A stretch of 64,000 nt of DNA from Deltaproteobacteria bacterium. GTDB taxonomy: Bacteria; Desulfobacterota; Desulfarculia; JACQYL01. A program made the position numbers and the translations under genes. The first letter of the stretch is position 1. Every line of letters begins with the position of its first letter. The notes beneath the pieces were generated by a model, which did no database searches, was not told the origin of the DNA, and saw nothing but the letters and a program-made list of their open reading frames with translations. Location of the stretch: NCBI GenBank assembly GCA_016208165.1, contig JACQYL010000098.1, positions 28,697 through 92,696 of the forward strand, in the 5' to 3' direction. This document shows, one piece after another, positions 45,986 to 54,278 of the stretch.

Positions 45986-47170
45986 CTACATAAATCTCGA
46001 ACCGATCCACAGGCTCAGCCCTACCGCTGCTGCACCGATCTGCAGGGGCAAGGCCCACCGCATTTCCTTTTGTACGCCGGAAAGTGACGTGTACGTGGAA
46101 GCTCCGGTGAAATTCATCCCCAGAAACGACGCCAGGGCCGGAACCATCAGCAACCATCCCCCCAATTCGAGCACCGGGACCGCCGCCGCCAGGTGTCGGC
46201 GAAGGACCACCAATAGAACCGCCGCCGCCAGACCCACGATCATTCCCTTGGTGGAAAAGGCCCGGCCGGGCAGCCAGGGCAGCAGCAACGGCGTCAAAAC
46301 GGCGCCGGCCGCAACCGCTCCCAGAATGGCCCAAACCGCAAACAGACCGAACTCGAGCGCATTGGCCCAGTACGACCCCGGCCCGCCCAGACCGCCCAAA
46401 AAGAACATAACCGCGGCAGCCATGGCTCCGTATTTCACGGCATCCACCAGTTCCACCGGGATCAACACCGCGCGCTCCCGCAAGCCGAACGTCTTACGCC
46501 GCATCTCGGGCGTGGCTTTCATTCCCGCATCGAGAAACGCCTTGATGTCTTCGGCCCGGATAGGCCCGTAATGCGCCTTGAACCCGGTCTTCTTTTTCAA
46601 TGTATAAGCCGCCGTTCCGGGGCCCGCAAGCTGAGGCAGAATCAGGTCTCTGTGGTTGACCACGCTCGCCAGGGAAGAGGCTTCGATGCGAACCGCGATC
46701 TCTTCTTCGCAGAACGCGCCCTTGCCCGCCGCGCACCACACATTGATCCCGTCGGTGTCCAACACCAGCAGCCAGGCGTCTAACGACGGCAACGCCTTAC
46801 GCAGCCGATCGAAAGTCAATTTGTAATTCGCCGTGACCAGGACGGGCGACGAGGCGTCCGGTTCGTTCAATGCGTACAGCCCGGGATCCACTTTGTAGTG
46901 CATCCGTCCGACGCCCCATCGCGCCTTGAACGCACCCCACCAATCCGCCGACGCCCACTCGGAAACCACTTTGGGCGCCGTTCCCGCGCCGGTTCGGATG
47001 GTTCCAATCACAAAAGGTTGATCTACCCGAGGCGGACTCGACCGAGCCCGATTTCGGGTGGGTCAACACGACGAGCCGCCAGGAGCGGACGGCGCCGTGC
47101 TCCCCAGGCTTCCCAGCGGCTGCAACGGTACGGTCTGGAATCCTCCCGCTGCTTCATCCGGCTTGTTCAT
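45986..47170 (-). CDS. hgcA: Mercury methylation corrinoid protein HgcA, with in-frame UGA (Sec36)
   Basis: 394 residues if UGA at 47065-47063 is read as selenocysteine. The cap-helix motif NVWCAAGK (Cys146), unique to HgcA and the lower axial ligand of cobalt, is intact, followed by CdhD-like sequence and about five TM segments in the C-terminal 160 residues. The frame is open from ATG 47170, which has AAGGAGAT 8 bases upstream, through a Gly/Pro/Ser-rich leader to GGSSC-U-PTRN, then PPRVDQPFVIGTIRT, which belongs to the conserved HgcA N-terminus. The only in-frame alternative start, GTG 47011, lies inside that conserved part and lacks a ribosome site. It makes CH3Hg+ together with HgcB. Confidence 0.9.
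47033..47050 (-). promoter_or_regulatory. Candidate bSECIS hairpin in hgcA
   Basis: CGGGCUC-GGUC-GAGUCCG on the mRNA, a 7-bp stem with one G-U pair and a loop that starts GGU. It begins 12 bases after the UGA, with the apex at 19 bases, inside the bacterial SECIS range. A tighter CCCGA/TCGGG stem lies just upstream, too close to the UGA to serve. Confidence 0.6.
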
Positions 47171-47219
47171 TTGAGATGATCTCCTTGTAAGGTCGATCAC
47201 TATTGAAGAAGTGTTCTCC

Positions 47220-47296
47220 GGGGGAACGATGTTCCCCCGACCCCCATCCGCGGCGGCGGGACCGCTTCGCCGCGCGAAACGATCCCGCCGCGTGGG
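47220..47296 (-). repeat. Two GC-rich hairpins in the hgcA 5' leader
   Basis: GGGGGAAC-GAT-GTTCCCCC (47220-47238) is a perfect 8-bp hairpin. Next to it CGGCGGGA (47254-47261) pairs with TCCCGCCG (47283-47290) within CCCCC/GGGGG outer arms (47241-47245 and 47294-47298). The second unit resembles the hairpin at 47753-47815. A repeat family is likely, and the hairpins could also affect hgcA expression. Confidence 0.55.
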
Positions 47297-47409
47297 GGAG
47301 AAACAAGTCTTAACAATCTATCAGACGACACAGCCGTATGTTCGGTTACACCCACACCTTCAAAAACGGCTTTTCACTTGACTTGCCTATCAGGTTCCGG
47401 CTACTTTTT

Positions 47410-47437
47410 ATACTAGAATATATTTCAATGCAATCAA
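47410..47437 (-). promoter_or_regulatory. Candidate hgcA promoter
   Basis: Minus-strand TTGATT (47437-47432), 16-base spacer, TAGTAT (47415-47410), in an AT-rich patch within GC-rich surroundings. It would give an untranslated leader of more than 200 bases containing the hairpins at 47220-47296. No gene is supported between 47440 and 47750. Confidence 0.35.
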
Positions 47438-47752
47438 GGCCCCGACACGACTAGGGGATTACTTTTAATGCCGCCGTTGAAGCGGAAAGGAGTAGTCCCT
47501 TGTTTTTTTGGGAAACCGGTCGGTACTCAACCGGCATTGCGATCGAGATTTTTCGCCTCGGTCCCATAATTACCGATGATGCAGGTTCGGGTGCGTTGAG
47601 ACCGCTTTCTCGTGTCGCTCCCTTATCTTCAATGGCTACTTCACCAAGAAACCCGGTAAGTCCCGGTCATCATCCAAGCACTCCATGTTCTTGGCGTTCC
47701 ATAAGAACTCGAATGGTGTATAATGCGTCCGTCGAGGATGTACACGCTTTTC

Positions 47753-47815
47753 CCCCTCCGCGTCGGGACCGTTTCGCGCAGCGACACGGTCCCGACGCCA
47801 CACAAGGGGGTCCGG
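47753..47815. repeat. REP-like hairpin element
   Basis: CGTCGGGACCGT (47761-47772) and ACGGTCCCGACG (47786-47797) are exact 12-base inverted repeats, flanked by CCCCC (47752-47756) and GGGGG (47806-47810). It shares the GGGACCG-x-TTCGC core with the element at 47244-47290. It stands 90 bases before the next gene. Confidence 0.5.
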
Positions 47816-47885
47816 GGGATCTGCGATCCCGCGGCCGCCGGAGGCCCTATTTGACCTTGTGAATAGATCCCATGGAGGACCGTTC

Positions 47886-48683
47886 ATGCAGCGCTCATAC
47901 GATCATCTGGACACATTGAATCGACCCGAGATCACCATGTATTTGTTTTATCCGAGGCCGGACTCCGGCATGGAGCCCCCTCCCAAGTCCGAGGACCGCA
48001 TGATCCCCGTGGCGCCGGGCGTCGAGCTTTGGGCCCGCCGGCACGTATTGGACGCACCCAAAGCATATATACTGTTTTTTCATGGAAACGGCGAAATCGC
48101 CAGTGACTACGACGATCTGGGGCCCATCTTCAACCGGTTTGGACTGGATTTCACCGTTGTGGACTACAGGGGATACGGCCGGAGCAGCGGCCGTCCCACG
48201 CCCAGGGCCTTGGTGGAAGACGCCCTTCCCGCCTTCGAAGCCTGGTTGCAATGGATCGGCGGCGACGCCCGGCGGGCGCCGGCCATTGTCATGGGCCGGA
48301 GTCTGGGCAGCGCACCGGCGTTGGAGCTGGCGGACGCGGCGCCGGACCGGTTCGACGGCCTGATAATCGAAAGCGGCATGGCCTATACCGTGCCCTTGGT
48401 CAAGGCCCTGGGCGTGCCGGCGGATCGGTTGGGCATCACCGAAGCTCACGGCTTTCAGAACGCGGACAAGATCTCCCGATTTAGGAAACCCACCCTGGTC
48501 ATGCACGCGGAGTACGATCAACTGCTGCCTCTCAAGGTGGGACAGATCCTGCACGGCAAATGCGCCGCGGAAAACAAACGGCTCTACGTGGTGCCCGGAG
48601 CGGACCATAACGACATCTTTCTTCGTGCGGGTGCGGACTATTTTAAAAATATCGTAGAATTCATCGAGGAATTGCAGGAATAG
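47886..48683 (+). CDS. Alpha/beta hydrolase (ABHD-type serine hydrolase)
   Basis: 265 residues. YILFFHGNGEIASDYDDLG is the oxyanion strand, DYRGYGRSSGRPT the following loop, and VMGRSLGSAPALEL holds the nucleophile Ser in a GRSLG elbow. The acid is Asp in MHAEYDQLLPL and the His lies in VVPGADHNDIF. The family resembles FrsA/ABHD13-like hydrolases with no signal peptide, hence cytoplasmic. ATG 47886 has a GGAGG site. The substrate is unknown. Confidence 0.83.
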   Translation: MQRSYDHLDTLNRPEITMYLFYPRPDSGMEPPPKSEDRMIPVAPGVELWARRHVLDAPKAYILFFHGNGEIASDYDDLGPIFNRFGLDFTVVDYRGYGRSSGRPTPRALVEDALPAFEAWLQWIGGDARRAPAIVMGRSLGSAPALELADAAPDRFDGLIIESGMAYTVPLVKALGVPADRLGITEAHGFQNADKISRFRKPTLVMHAEYDQLLPLKVGQILHGKCAAENKRLYVVPGADHNDIFLRAGADYFKNIVEFIEELQE

Positions 48684-48734
48684 AGGATGCTGGAAAAAGC
48701 AGGTCTCCTGATTCTAATGAAAAGAATATGGCCT

Positions 48735-49280
48735 TTATTCAGGTTCGATCGCTTCATGAAAGGGGTACAGATACAATGAGAGCATCATCCGCGCGTGGTC
48801 TCCGATGGTGATGAAGTCACACCCGAATTCACGGTGATTTCTCCCAACCTGGTTCGTCCAAACCACGCTCGCTCTGACGCGAATGAGCGGACACACCATC
48901 CGTTCGATGCCGACGTTTTGTTCCTTCAGGAGGGCATCACGTTCTTGGGCGGGTATCTCGGAACTATCGATGTCAAGTCTAAACTCGAGATCCAACCACG
49001 CTCCTCTTATGGGTGTGTTTATTTCCGTTCGTACCCGGCATCCGGTCATGGAAAGGTCGGAAAGCCATCCAATATAAGGCAGGTCGTCGGAACCGGCCGG
49101 ACCGTAGAACACCCAGGGTAGTGGTATTTTTCTGTAGGAAAAGCGACGATCGACATGTTGTTCGAAAACGTTTCCACAGCGGGGACACTTAACGGACAGC
49201 CTTCCCCCCACTTCGGGGGACACCCGGAGAATTCCGGTCTTTTGGCAATTCGGGCATTCAAGGGTTACTCTGTCGGTCAT
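48735..49280 (-). CDS. PilZ-domain protein with N-terminal zinc ribbon
   Basis: 181 residues. Residues 9-37 carry CPNCQ and CPRCG, a zinc-ribbon/MJ0042-like knuckle. A PilZ domain follows: the RRFSYRK c-di-GMP-binding Arg motif near residue 46 and the DLSMTGCRV (D-x-S-x-x-G) box near 75. The protein should bind cyclic di-GMP and act in motility, envelope or biofilm control; the partner is not indicated by the neighbours. Confidence 0.82.
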   Translation of the reverse strand: MTDRVTLECPNCQKTGILRVSPEVGGRLSVKCPRCGNVFEQHVDRRFSYRKIPLPWVFYGPAGSDDLPYIGWLSDLSMTGCRVRTEINTPIRGAWLDLEFRLDIDSSEIPAQERDALLKEQNVGIERMVCPLIRVRASVVWTNQVGRNHREFGCDFITIGDHARMMLSLYLYPFHEAIEPE

Positions 49281-49360
49281 ACGGTCCTATTCCTCATCAC
49301 AGGCGCATTGGACGCAGGTCCGGCTCCCACGGTCCGACGTTTTGTCCGCGATATCAAGAA

Positions 49361-50533
49361 TCAATCTCCTTCATTCCCTCGATCCGCATCCATCGTGAAC
49401 ACGAGTTCCAAATGAAGTCCTTGCCTATCAATACGCAAGTGATGCGCCTCTCCGAAACCCGCGTCCAGGATTGCCCTGGCCACGTCTCCCGCTGTTCGGA
49501 GCTTCACTCCGTTCAGGGATTCGAGTATATCTCCCACTTCGATGCCAATCTCCCGGGCCTTGCTGTTTTCCATCACTTCCACGACTTTGAGGCGGCCTTG
49601 CGCCAGAGCCGCTTCATCTAGCCGGACACCCAAGCGGGGATGGTCTAATTTGGAGGGTCGCGCCACCCAAATGTAATCGGCGATGCGATCGCGGACCGCT
49701 TCCCCGGCATAGCCGGGCTCGACCGGAATGATGGTTACATAGGGCAGGCCCGTACGGCGCTTGAACGAATCCGGTATTCCGTATCCTTTGTAAATGTGCC
49801 CTGCGCCGGCGAACACCAGGATCTTCGCCGTTCGCTCGATTTCAAGCAAGTGTTTGGCCAGGGTATCGGCCATGGTTTCGTCCCATGCCCGCTGAGCCTG
49901 GAAGAAGAACTCGAAATTCTCGAGATCCTTCTGATCGTGCTCGGTATATTGTTTTCGAATGTACTTCCGATAATCCGGCAAATCCAGAACGATATCTTCA
50001 GCCACCTTGGACCGGTCTTCCGGAGAAAGACCTTTCAGACCTCCTCGGGCGATGCGTTGAATCACATCGTGGGGAGCATTCAGCCCCAACACCTTGAGGG
50101 ACCAAATTCGGGCTTCGTCCAGAATATCCCGATAAAGGATGTACGGATAGCCCCATATCGCATCCCAATCCACTTCGCGGAGAAACGTTTCTTCATCCAG
50201 TTCGCCGAGGGTCCATGCATCCAGAACCGGTTGAACTTCGTAGGTAAACATCTCCATACCCAGGACTACGTCCGCTTGAACCTCGAGCAGTGCGCGTATG
50301 ATCTTCAATTGGATTTCGTGGTGACTGACCTGATCGTGAGTTTCCCCGATGAACGCCACCTGCACTTCCGTCAGCGCCGCCAGAAGGTCATCGAAGGCAA
50401 CCACCCGTCCGGTCTTGGTGTCAACGATGTCATCCACATTGTATTCCGGTGTTGGAGATTTCAGTTGTCCGGCGCATCCGGAGACGATCACCGCGGCGAC
50501 GGCGATCAGAACGGTAAGAACGGTTCGATTCAT
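49361..50533 (-). CDS. ChaN-family lipoprotein with C-terminal PDZ domain
   Basis: 390 residues. The signal ends in VIVSGCAGQ with a lipobox Cys at about 20. Residues 45-280 match the ChaN/DUF399 fold: VAFIGETHDQVSHHEIQ, VVLGMEMFTYEVQPVLD and FAGAGHIYKGYGIP with the conserved His residues. A PDZ domain follows (RLGVRLDE to IGIEVGDILESLNG, about 305-380). ChaN homologues bind haem-like ligands and are often linked to iron uptake; the PDZ extension suggests recognition of a protein C-terminus. Confidence 0.83.
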   Translation of the reverse strand: MNRTVLTVLIAVAAVIVSGCAGQLKSPTPEYNVDDIVDTKTGRVVAFDDLLAALTEVQVAFIGETHDQVSHHEIQLKIIRALLEVQADVVLGMEMFTYEVQPVLDAWTLGELDEETFLREVDWDAIWGYPYILYRDILDEARIWSLKVLGLNAPHDVIQRIARGGLKGLSPEDRSKVAEDIVLDLPDYRKYIRKQYTEHDQKDLENFEFFFQAQRAWDETMADTLAKHLLEIERTAKILVFAGAGHIYKGYGIPDSFKRRTGLPYVTIIPVEPGYAGEAVRDRIADYIWVARPSKLDHPRLGVRLDEAALAQGRLKVVEVMENSKAREIGIEVGDILESLNGVKLRTAGDVARAILDAGFGEAHHLRIDRQGLHLELVFTMDADRGNEGD

Positions 50534-50958
50534 TGTATTGCACCAATTTCATGCACGCTGCAGGTATTCCCCCAAGAGATCGAAGGCTCGGTTTCCCTCG
50601 CCCCCGTAAAACTACACCTCCTCAACTCCCGCGACAAGCGAAAACAGCCCGAGGCGTATTGGGTTCCGAGACCTCAAGAGCCGGCCCGCGAAGATCCCAA
50701 TGGCATTACAGCCGTAATGTGCCTGAAATCTATACAAAACGGAATGCCTGGCCCAATACTTGTCCAACACCCCCTCACCGATCGTCATTCCAAGACTCTA
50801 CTTAAGCCCGTGCGCCTCTTCACTACGGTTGACAACCACGGCAAGGCCCTTTAAAAAGGGAGAAGATTCGAGACCGGAGCGCGTTTTTCACGACATCCGC
50901 CTCTCCTATCGGCAGTCGTGTTCGAAAACCTTAGGTCGGAGAAAAGGAGGTAAACATC
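50534..50958. other. 425-base gap with one small palindrome
   Basis: Between divergent genes. The only structure noticed is CATTAC-agcc-GTAATG (50704-50719), an operator-sized inverted repeat. No gene is recognised. Confidence 0.35.
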
Positions 50959-51393
50959 ATTCGGTACACAACGATCCTGTTATTGGTGTTTTCGCTATGT
51001 TCCACTGCTTTCGCCGAGACATACGTCGTGCGCGTCGGCAAGGCAAACATTCGCCATGGACCCGGATCCGCTTTTCCTGTCGCCTGGCAGGTAGAAAAAG
51101 GGTACGTCTACGAGAAGGTCAAGCAGGAAGGCGACTGGATTCAGGTGAAAGACATGGACGGTGACGGGGGCTGGGTCATGTCTGAGTTGCTCCGCCAACA
51201 GCCGGTGGTGGTCGTGACTTCCGAAATCGCCAACGTTCGCAAGGAGCCTAAAGCCGATTCGCCGATTGTGTTCAAGGCGCAGCATGGCGTTGTATTGAAC
51301 TACTTGGAGCGCAAGGGGGAGTGGCTGAAAGTCAGCTATACCGGCCAAGGAACCGGTTGGATCTTTTCTAACCTGGTTTGGGGAAATCCCTGA
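50959..51393 (+). CDS. Secreted protein with two SH3-like domains, probable ATT start
   Basis: 144 residues. A perfect AGGAGG (50945-50950) is followed 8 bases later by ATT, which opens [M]RYTTILLLVFSLCSTAFAE, a complete signal peptide. No ATG, GTG or TTG is available before the hydrophobic core; TTG 50983 would cut the signal in half. Two bacterial SH3 repeats follow: VVRVGKANIRHGPGSAFPVA with WIQVKDMDGDGGWV, and VVTSEIANVRKEPKADSPIV with TGWIFSNLV. Such proteins bind cell-wall peptides or partner proteins in the periplasm. Confidence 0.8.
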   Translation: MRYTTILLLVFSLCSTAFAETYVVRVGKANIRHGPGSAFPVAWQVEKGYVYEKVKQEGDWIQVKDMDGDGGWVMSELLRQQPVVVVTSEIANVRKEPKADSPIVFKAQHGVVLNYLERKGEWLKVSYTGQGTGWIFSNLVWGNP

Positions 51394-51598
51394 TCGAAAG
51401 CCCATCCGAAGGTTCGAGTATCGCTCAGAAAACAGGTGCGATCCTGTTCCGTCGGGGTGAAGGTTGCAGAGGGCCTTCCCGCAACCGCCCTCGGCTGGAC
51501 CGAGGTTCCGGGAATGGGCCCTCGGGCGTTCCGAAGCGGCCTTTCATAAACGTGCTCCCTTATGCTCTGTTCACGCGGGCGCCCATGACGGTCGCCTG

Positions 51599-52957
51599 TT
51601 ACTCGGCGGGCAGATTGACGGGAGATCGACCCACGCTGATGTAGATAAACCCGAGACGGGCCATTAATTCGGGATCGTATTGATTTCTGCCGTCGAAGAT
51701 CAACGGGGTCTTCATCCGCCGTTTTATCTTCTCGAAATCCGGATTTCGAAACAGGTTCCATTCCGTGATCAGAACCAGGGCGTCGGCTCCATCGAGCGCG
51801 TCGTAGTGGTCTTCAGAGTATCGGATCGGAAGTCGATCCCCGAATACTTTTCGAGCCTCTTCCATGGCCTCGGGGTCAAAAGCCTGAATGCGGGCTCCTT
51901 TGTCCAGCAATCGGCGGATAATCGCCGCCGAAGGCGCCTCGCGCATGTCGTTCGTGTTGGGTTTGAACGATAGCCCCCACACGGCCAGACACCGGGCTTC
52001 GATGCCGCCCCTGACGGCAAAATAATCAATAATCTTATCCGAGAAGAACAGTTTCTGGGACAAGTTGACGTGTTCCACGGCTTCGAGAACACGCGGCTGG
52101 ACCCCACCTTCCCGCGCCATGGAAATGATCGCACGCAGATCCTTCGGAAAGCAGGAGCCTCCGAATCCCACACCCGGGTATATGAACTGATAGCCGATAC
52201 GCGGGTCCGAGCCAATCCCTCTGCGAACATGGGCTACATCCGCCCCGAGTTTCTCACAGACCTTGGCCATTTCATTCATGAAGGAAATCTTGGTAGCCAG
52301 CATGGCATTGGCTGCGTACTTCGTCATTTCAGCAGAGCGAACGTCCATAATCATCAGTTTTTCGCGAACCCGGGCAAAGGGGGCGTACAACGCCTTCACA
52401 AGCTCGGCGGTCCGTGGATCGTTGCACCCTACGATAATGCGATCCGGTTTCATGAAATCCTGCACCGCATCGCCTTCCTTGAGGAACTCCGGATTCGAGA
52501 CTACGTCGAATTCCATCTTCAACCCGCGCGCGGACAACGCTCCTTCGACGGTGGCCCTGACGGCGTCCGAGGTTCCCACCGGTACCGTTGACTTGACTAT
52601 AACTACCCGGTACTCCTCGATGAGTTCCCCAATATTGCGCGCCACGTCCAGCACGTGCTGCAAATCCGCTGAACCGTCCTCGTCCGCCGGCGTCGGCACC
52701 GCGACGACTAGAAACAAATACGAACGAATTCCTTCCTTGATATCGAGACCGAACTGGAGCCGCCCGGAGTGAAGGTTCCTCTGGATCATTCCTTCCAGGC
52801 CCACTTCATAGATGGGGCATTCCCCGCGGTTCAATCGAGCGATCCGGTCATCGTCCAGTCCGGGCTTACCCACGCAAAGGACATCGTTTCCCATTTCCGC
52901 GAAACATGCGGCCGTGACCAGCCCCACATATCCCGGACCAATTACACATACTCTCAT
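51599..52957 (-). CDS. ugd: UDP-glucose 6-dehydrogenase
   Basis: 452 residues. The NAD motif CVIGPGYVGLVTAACFAEMG opens the protein, FDVVSNPEFLKEGDAV and the active-site Cys in GVGFGGSCFPKDLRAI follow, and LSFKPNTNDMREAPS marks the C-terminal UDP-binding domain. It makes UDP-glucuronate for surface polysaccharides and can feed the glycan genes at 27-33 kb. The N-terminal loop after the first strand (GKPGLDDDR) deviates slightly from the usual DVD pattern. Single-gene unit. Confidence 0.93.
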   Translation of the reverse strand: MRVCVIGPGYVGLVTAACFAEMGNDVLCVGKPGLDDDRIARLNRGECPIYEVGLEGMIQRNLHSGRLQFGLDIKEGIRSYLFLVVAVPTPADEDGSADLQHVLDVARNIGELIEEYRVVIVKSTVPVGTSDAVRATVEGALSARGLKMEFDVVSNPEFLKEGDAVQDFMKPDRIIVGCNDPRTAELVKALYAPFARVREKLMIMDVRSAEMTKYAANAMLATKISFMNEMAKVCEKLGADVAHVRRGIGSDPRIGYQFIYPGVGFGGSCFPKDLRAIISMAREGGVQPRVLEAVEHVNLSQKLFFSDKIIDYFAVRGGIEARCLAVWGLSFKPNTNDMREAPSAAIIRRLLDKGARIQAFDPEAMEEARKVFGDRLPIRYSEDHYDALDGADALVLITEWNLFRNPDFEKIKRRMKTPLIFDGRNQYDPELMARLGFIYISVGRSPVNLPAE

Positions 52958-53129
52958 GCAGTCTCCGCTCCTTTCCCCGAATCCGTGGTGAGCATCCCCT
53001 CCGGCGCGTGATCCGTGCTGTCCAATGTCCGGCTTCGATTGTTAGTGGTGTTCGAGAAACCCGGCCCGGACCCGATCCTTCAAGGACTCCACCAAGGACG
53101 GATTCGCGTCTCTGTCCGCGGCTCGGCGG

Positions 53130-54248
53130 TTACCCTCGGAGCAATTCTCCCAGAGGAGTATACTCGAGATCCAGGGACGCGGCCACTCCCTCGTGTGTCA
53201 CCTTGCCCTTGTATACATTCACCCCTCCAGCAAGGGTGGGATCGGACGCTACGGCCTCGGAGAACCCCTGGTCCGCCAACGTCAGCGCATAGGGCAGGGT
53301 CGTGTTGCCGAGGGCGAACGTCGAAGTACGCGCCACAATGCCGGGCATATTGGGAACGCAATAATGGATAACGTCGTCGACCACATAGGTGGGGTTGCGG
53401 TGGGAAGTGGGCTTGGACGTCTCGAAGGTGCCGCCCTGATCGATGGACACATCCACGACCACCGAACCCTGCTTCATTTCCGAGACCATCGACCGCGTGA
53501 CCAATCGCGGAGCCCGAGCGCCGGGTATCAACACAGCCCCGATCACCAGGTGTGAATGCATCACCGAATACCGGATGTTGTCCGCGTGAGAAAATAGGGT
53601 GGTCACCCGGCTGCCGAAGACGTCGTCCATATAGATGAGGCGTCTCTGATCCACGTCCAGAATGTGGACTTCCGCGCCCATACCCACAGCGATCTTGGCC
53701 GCGGCGCGGCCGACCACACCCGCGCCGAGAATGGTGATGCGCCCGCGGCTCACACCCGGCACACCGCCCAAAAGCACCCCTCGGCCCCCTTGCGTTTTTT
53801 CCAGATAATGCGCGCCTATTTGAACCGCCATACGGCCCGCGACTTCGCTCATGGGGGTGAGTAACGGCAGGGAACCGTCACTGAGCTGCATCGTTTCGTA
53901 AGCGACGCCTATGACGCCGCGCTCCAGAAGGGCCGCCGTCAGTTCGGGGGCCGGGGCAAGGTGCAGGTACGCATATAGGATGAGACCTTCTCGAAGATAC
54001 GGGTACTCTTCCTCGAGGGGCTCCTTGACTTTCATCACCATATCCGACTTCAGGTACAAATCCTTGGCCGATTCCACGATTTCGGCGCCCGCATCCCGAT
54101 ACTCGCTGTCCGGAATGCGGCATCCCTCTCCGGCGTCTGTCTGGATCAGCACCCGGTGCCCTTTTTCCGTCATCATGCGCACTCCGGCGGGCACGATGCC
54201 GACGCGGTATTCTTCCTCTTTGATCTCTTTCGGCACACCGATGATCAT
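53130..54248 (-). CDS. ald: Alanine dehydrogenase
   Basis: 372 residues, the usual length. MIIGVPKEIKEEEYRVGIVP begins the AlaDH/PNT N-terminal domain, EPLEEEYPYLREGLILYAYLH follows, and ITILGAGVVGRAAAKIA is the NAD-binding motif. HRNPTYVVDDVIHYCVPNMP is a family signature. It interconverts L-alanine and pyruvate + NH4+ with NAD. It stands alone between ugd and a J-like protein gene. Confidence 0.94.
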   Translation of the reverse strand: MIIGVPKEIKEEEYRVGIVPAGVRMMTEKGHRVLIQTDAGEGCRIPDSEYRDAGAEIVESAKDLYLKSDMVMKVKEPLEEEYPYLREGLILYAYLHLAPAPELTAALLERGVIGVAYETMQLSDGSLPLLTPMSEVAGRMAVQIGAHYLEKTQGGRGVLLGGVPGVSRGRITILGAGVVGRAAAKIAVGMGAEVHILDVDQRRLIYMDDVFGSRVTTLFSHADNIRYSVMHSHLVIGAVLIPGARAPRLVTRSMVSEMKQGSVVVDVSIDQGGTFETSKPTSHRNPTYVVDDVIHYCVPNMPGIVARTSTFALGNTTLPYALTLADQGFSEAVASDPTLAGGVNVYKGKVTHEGVAASLDLEYTPLGELLRG

Positions 54249-54278
54249 GGCGACTCCTCGAAGTAAAGCGATCGGACG

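Noticed and set aside
45986..47011. hgcA starting at GTG 47011
   Set aside because: This start falls inside the conserved N-terminal HgcA sequence (VDQPFVIGT), has no ribosome site, and leaves a well-formed upstream start and 35 in-frame codons unexplained.
47500..47862. 120-codon plus-strand ORF with a GGAG near its TTG
   Set aside because: Composition looks non-coding, it runs through the REP-like hairpin at 47753-47815, and no domain or membrane pattern is visible.
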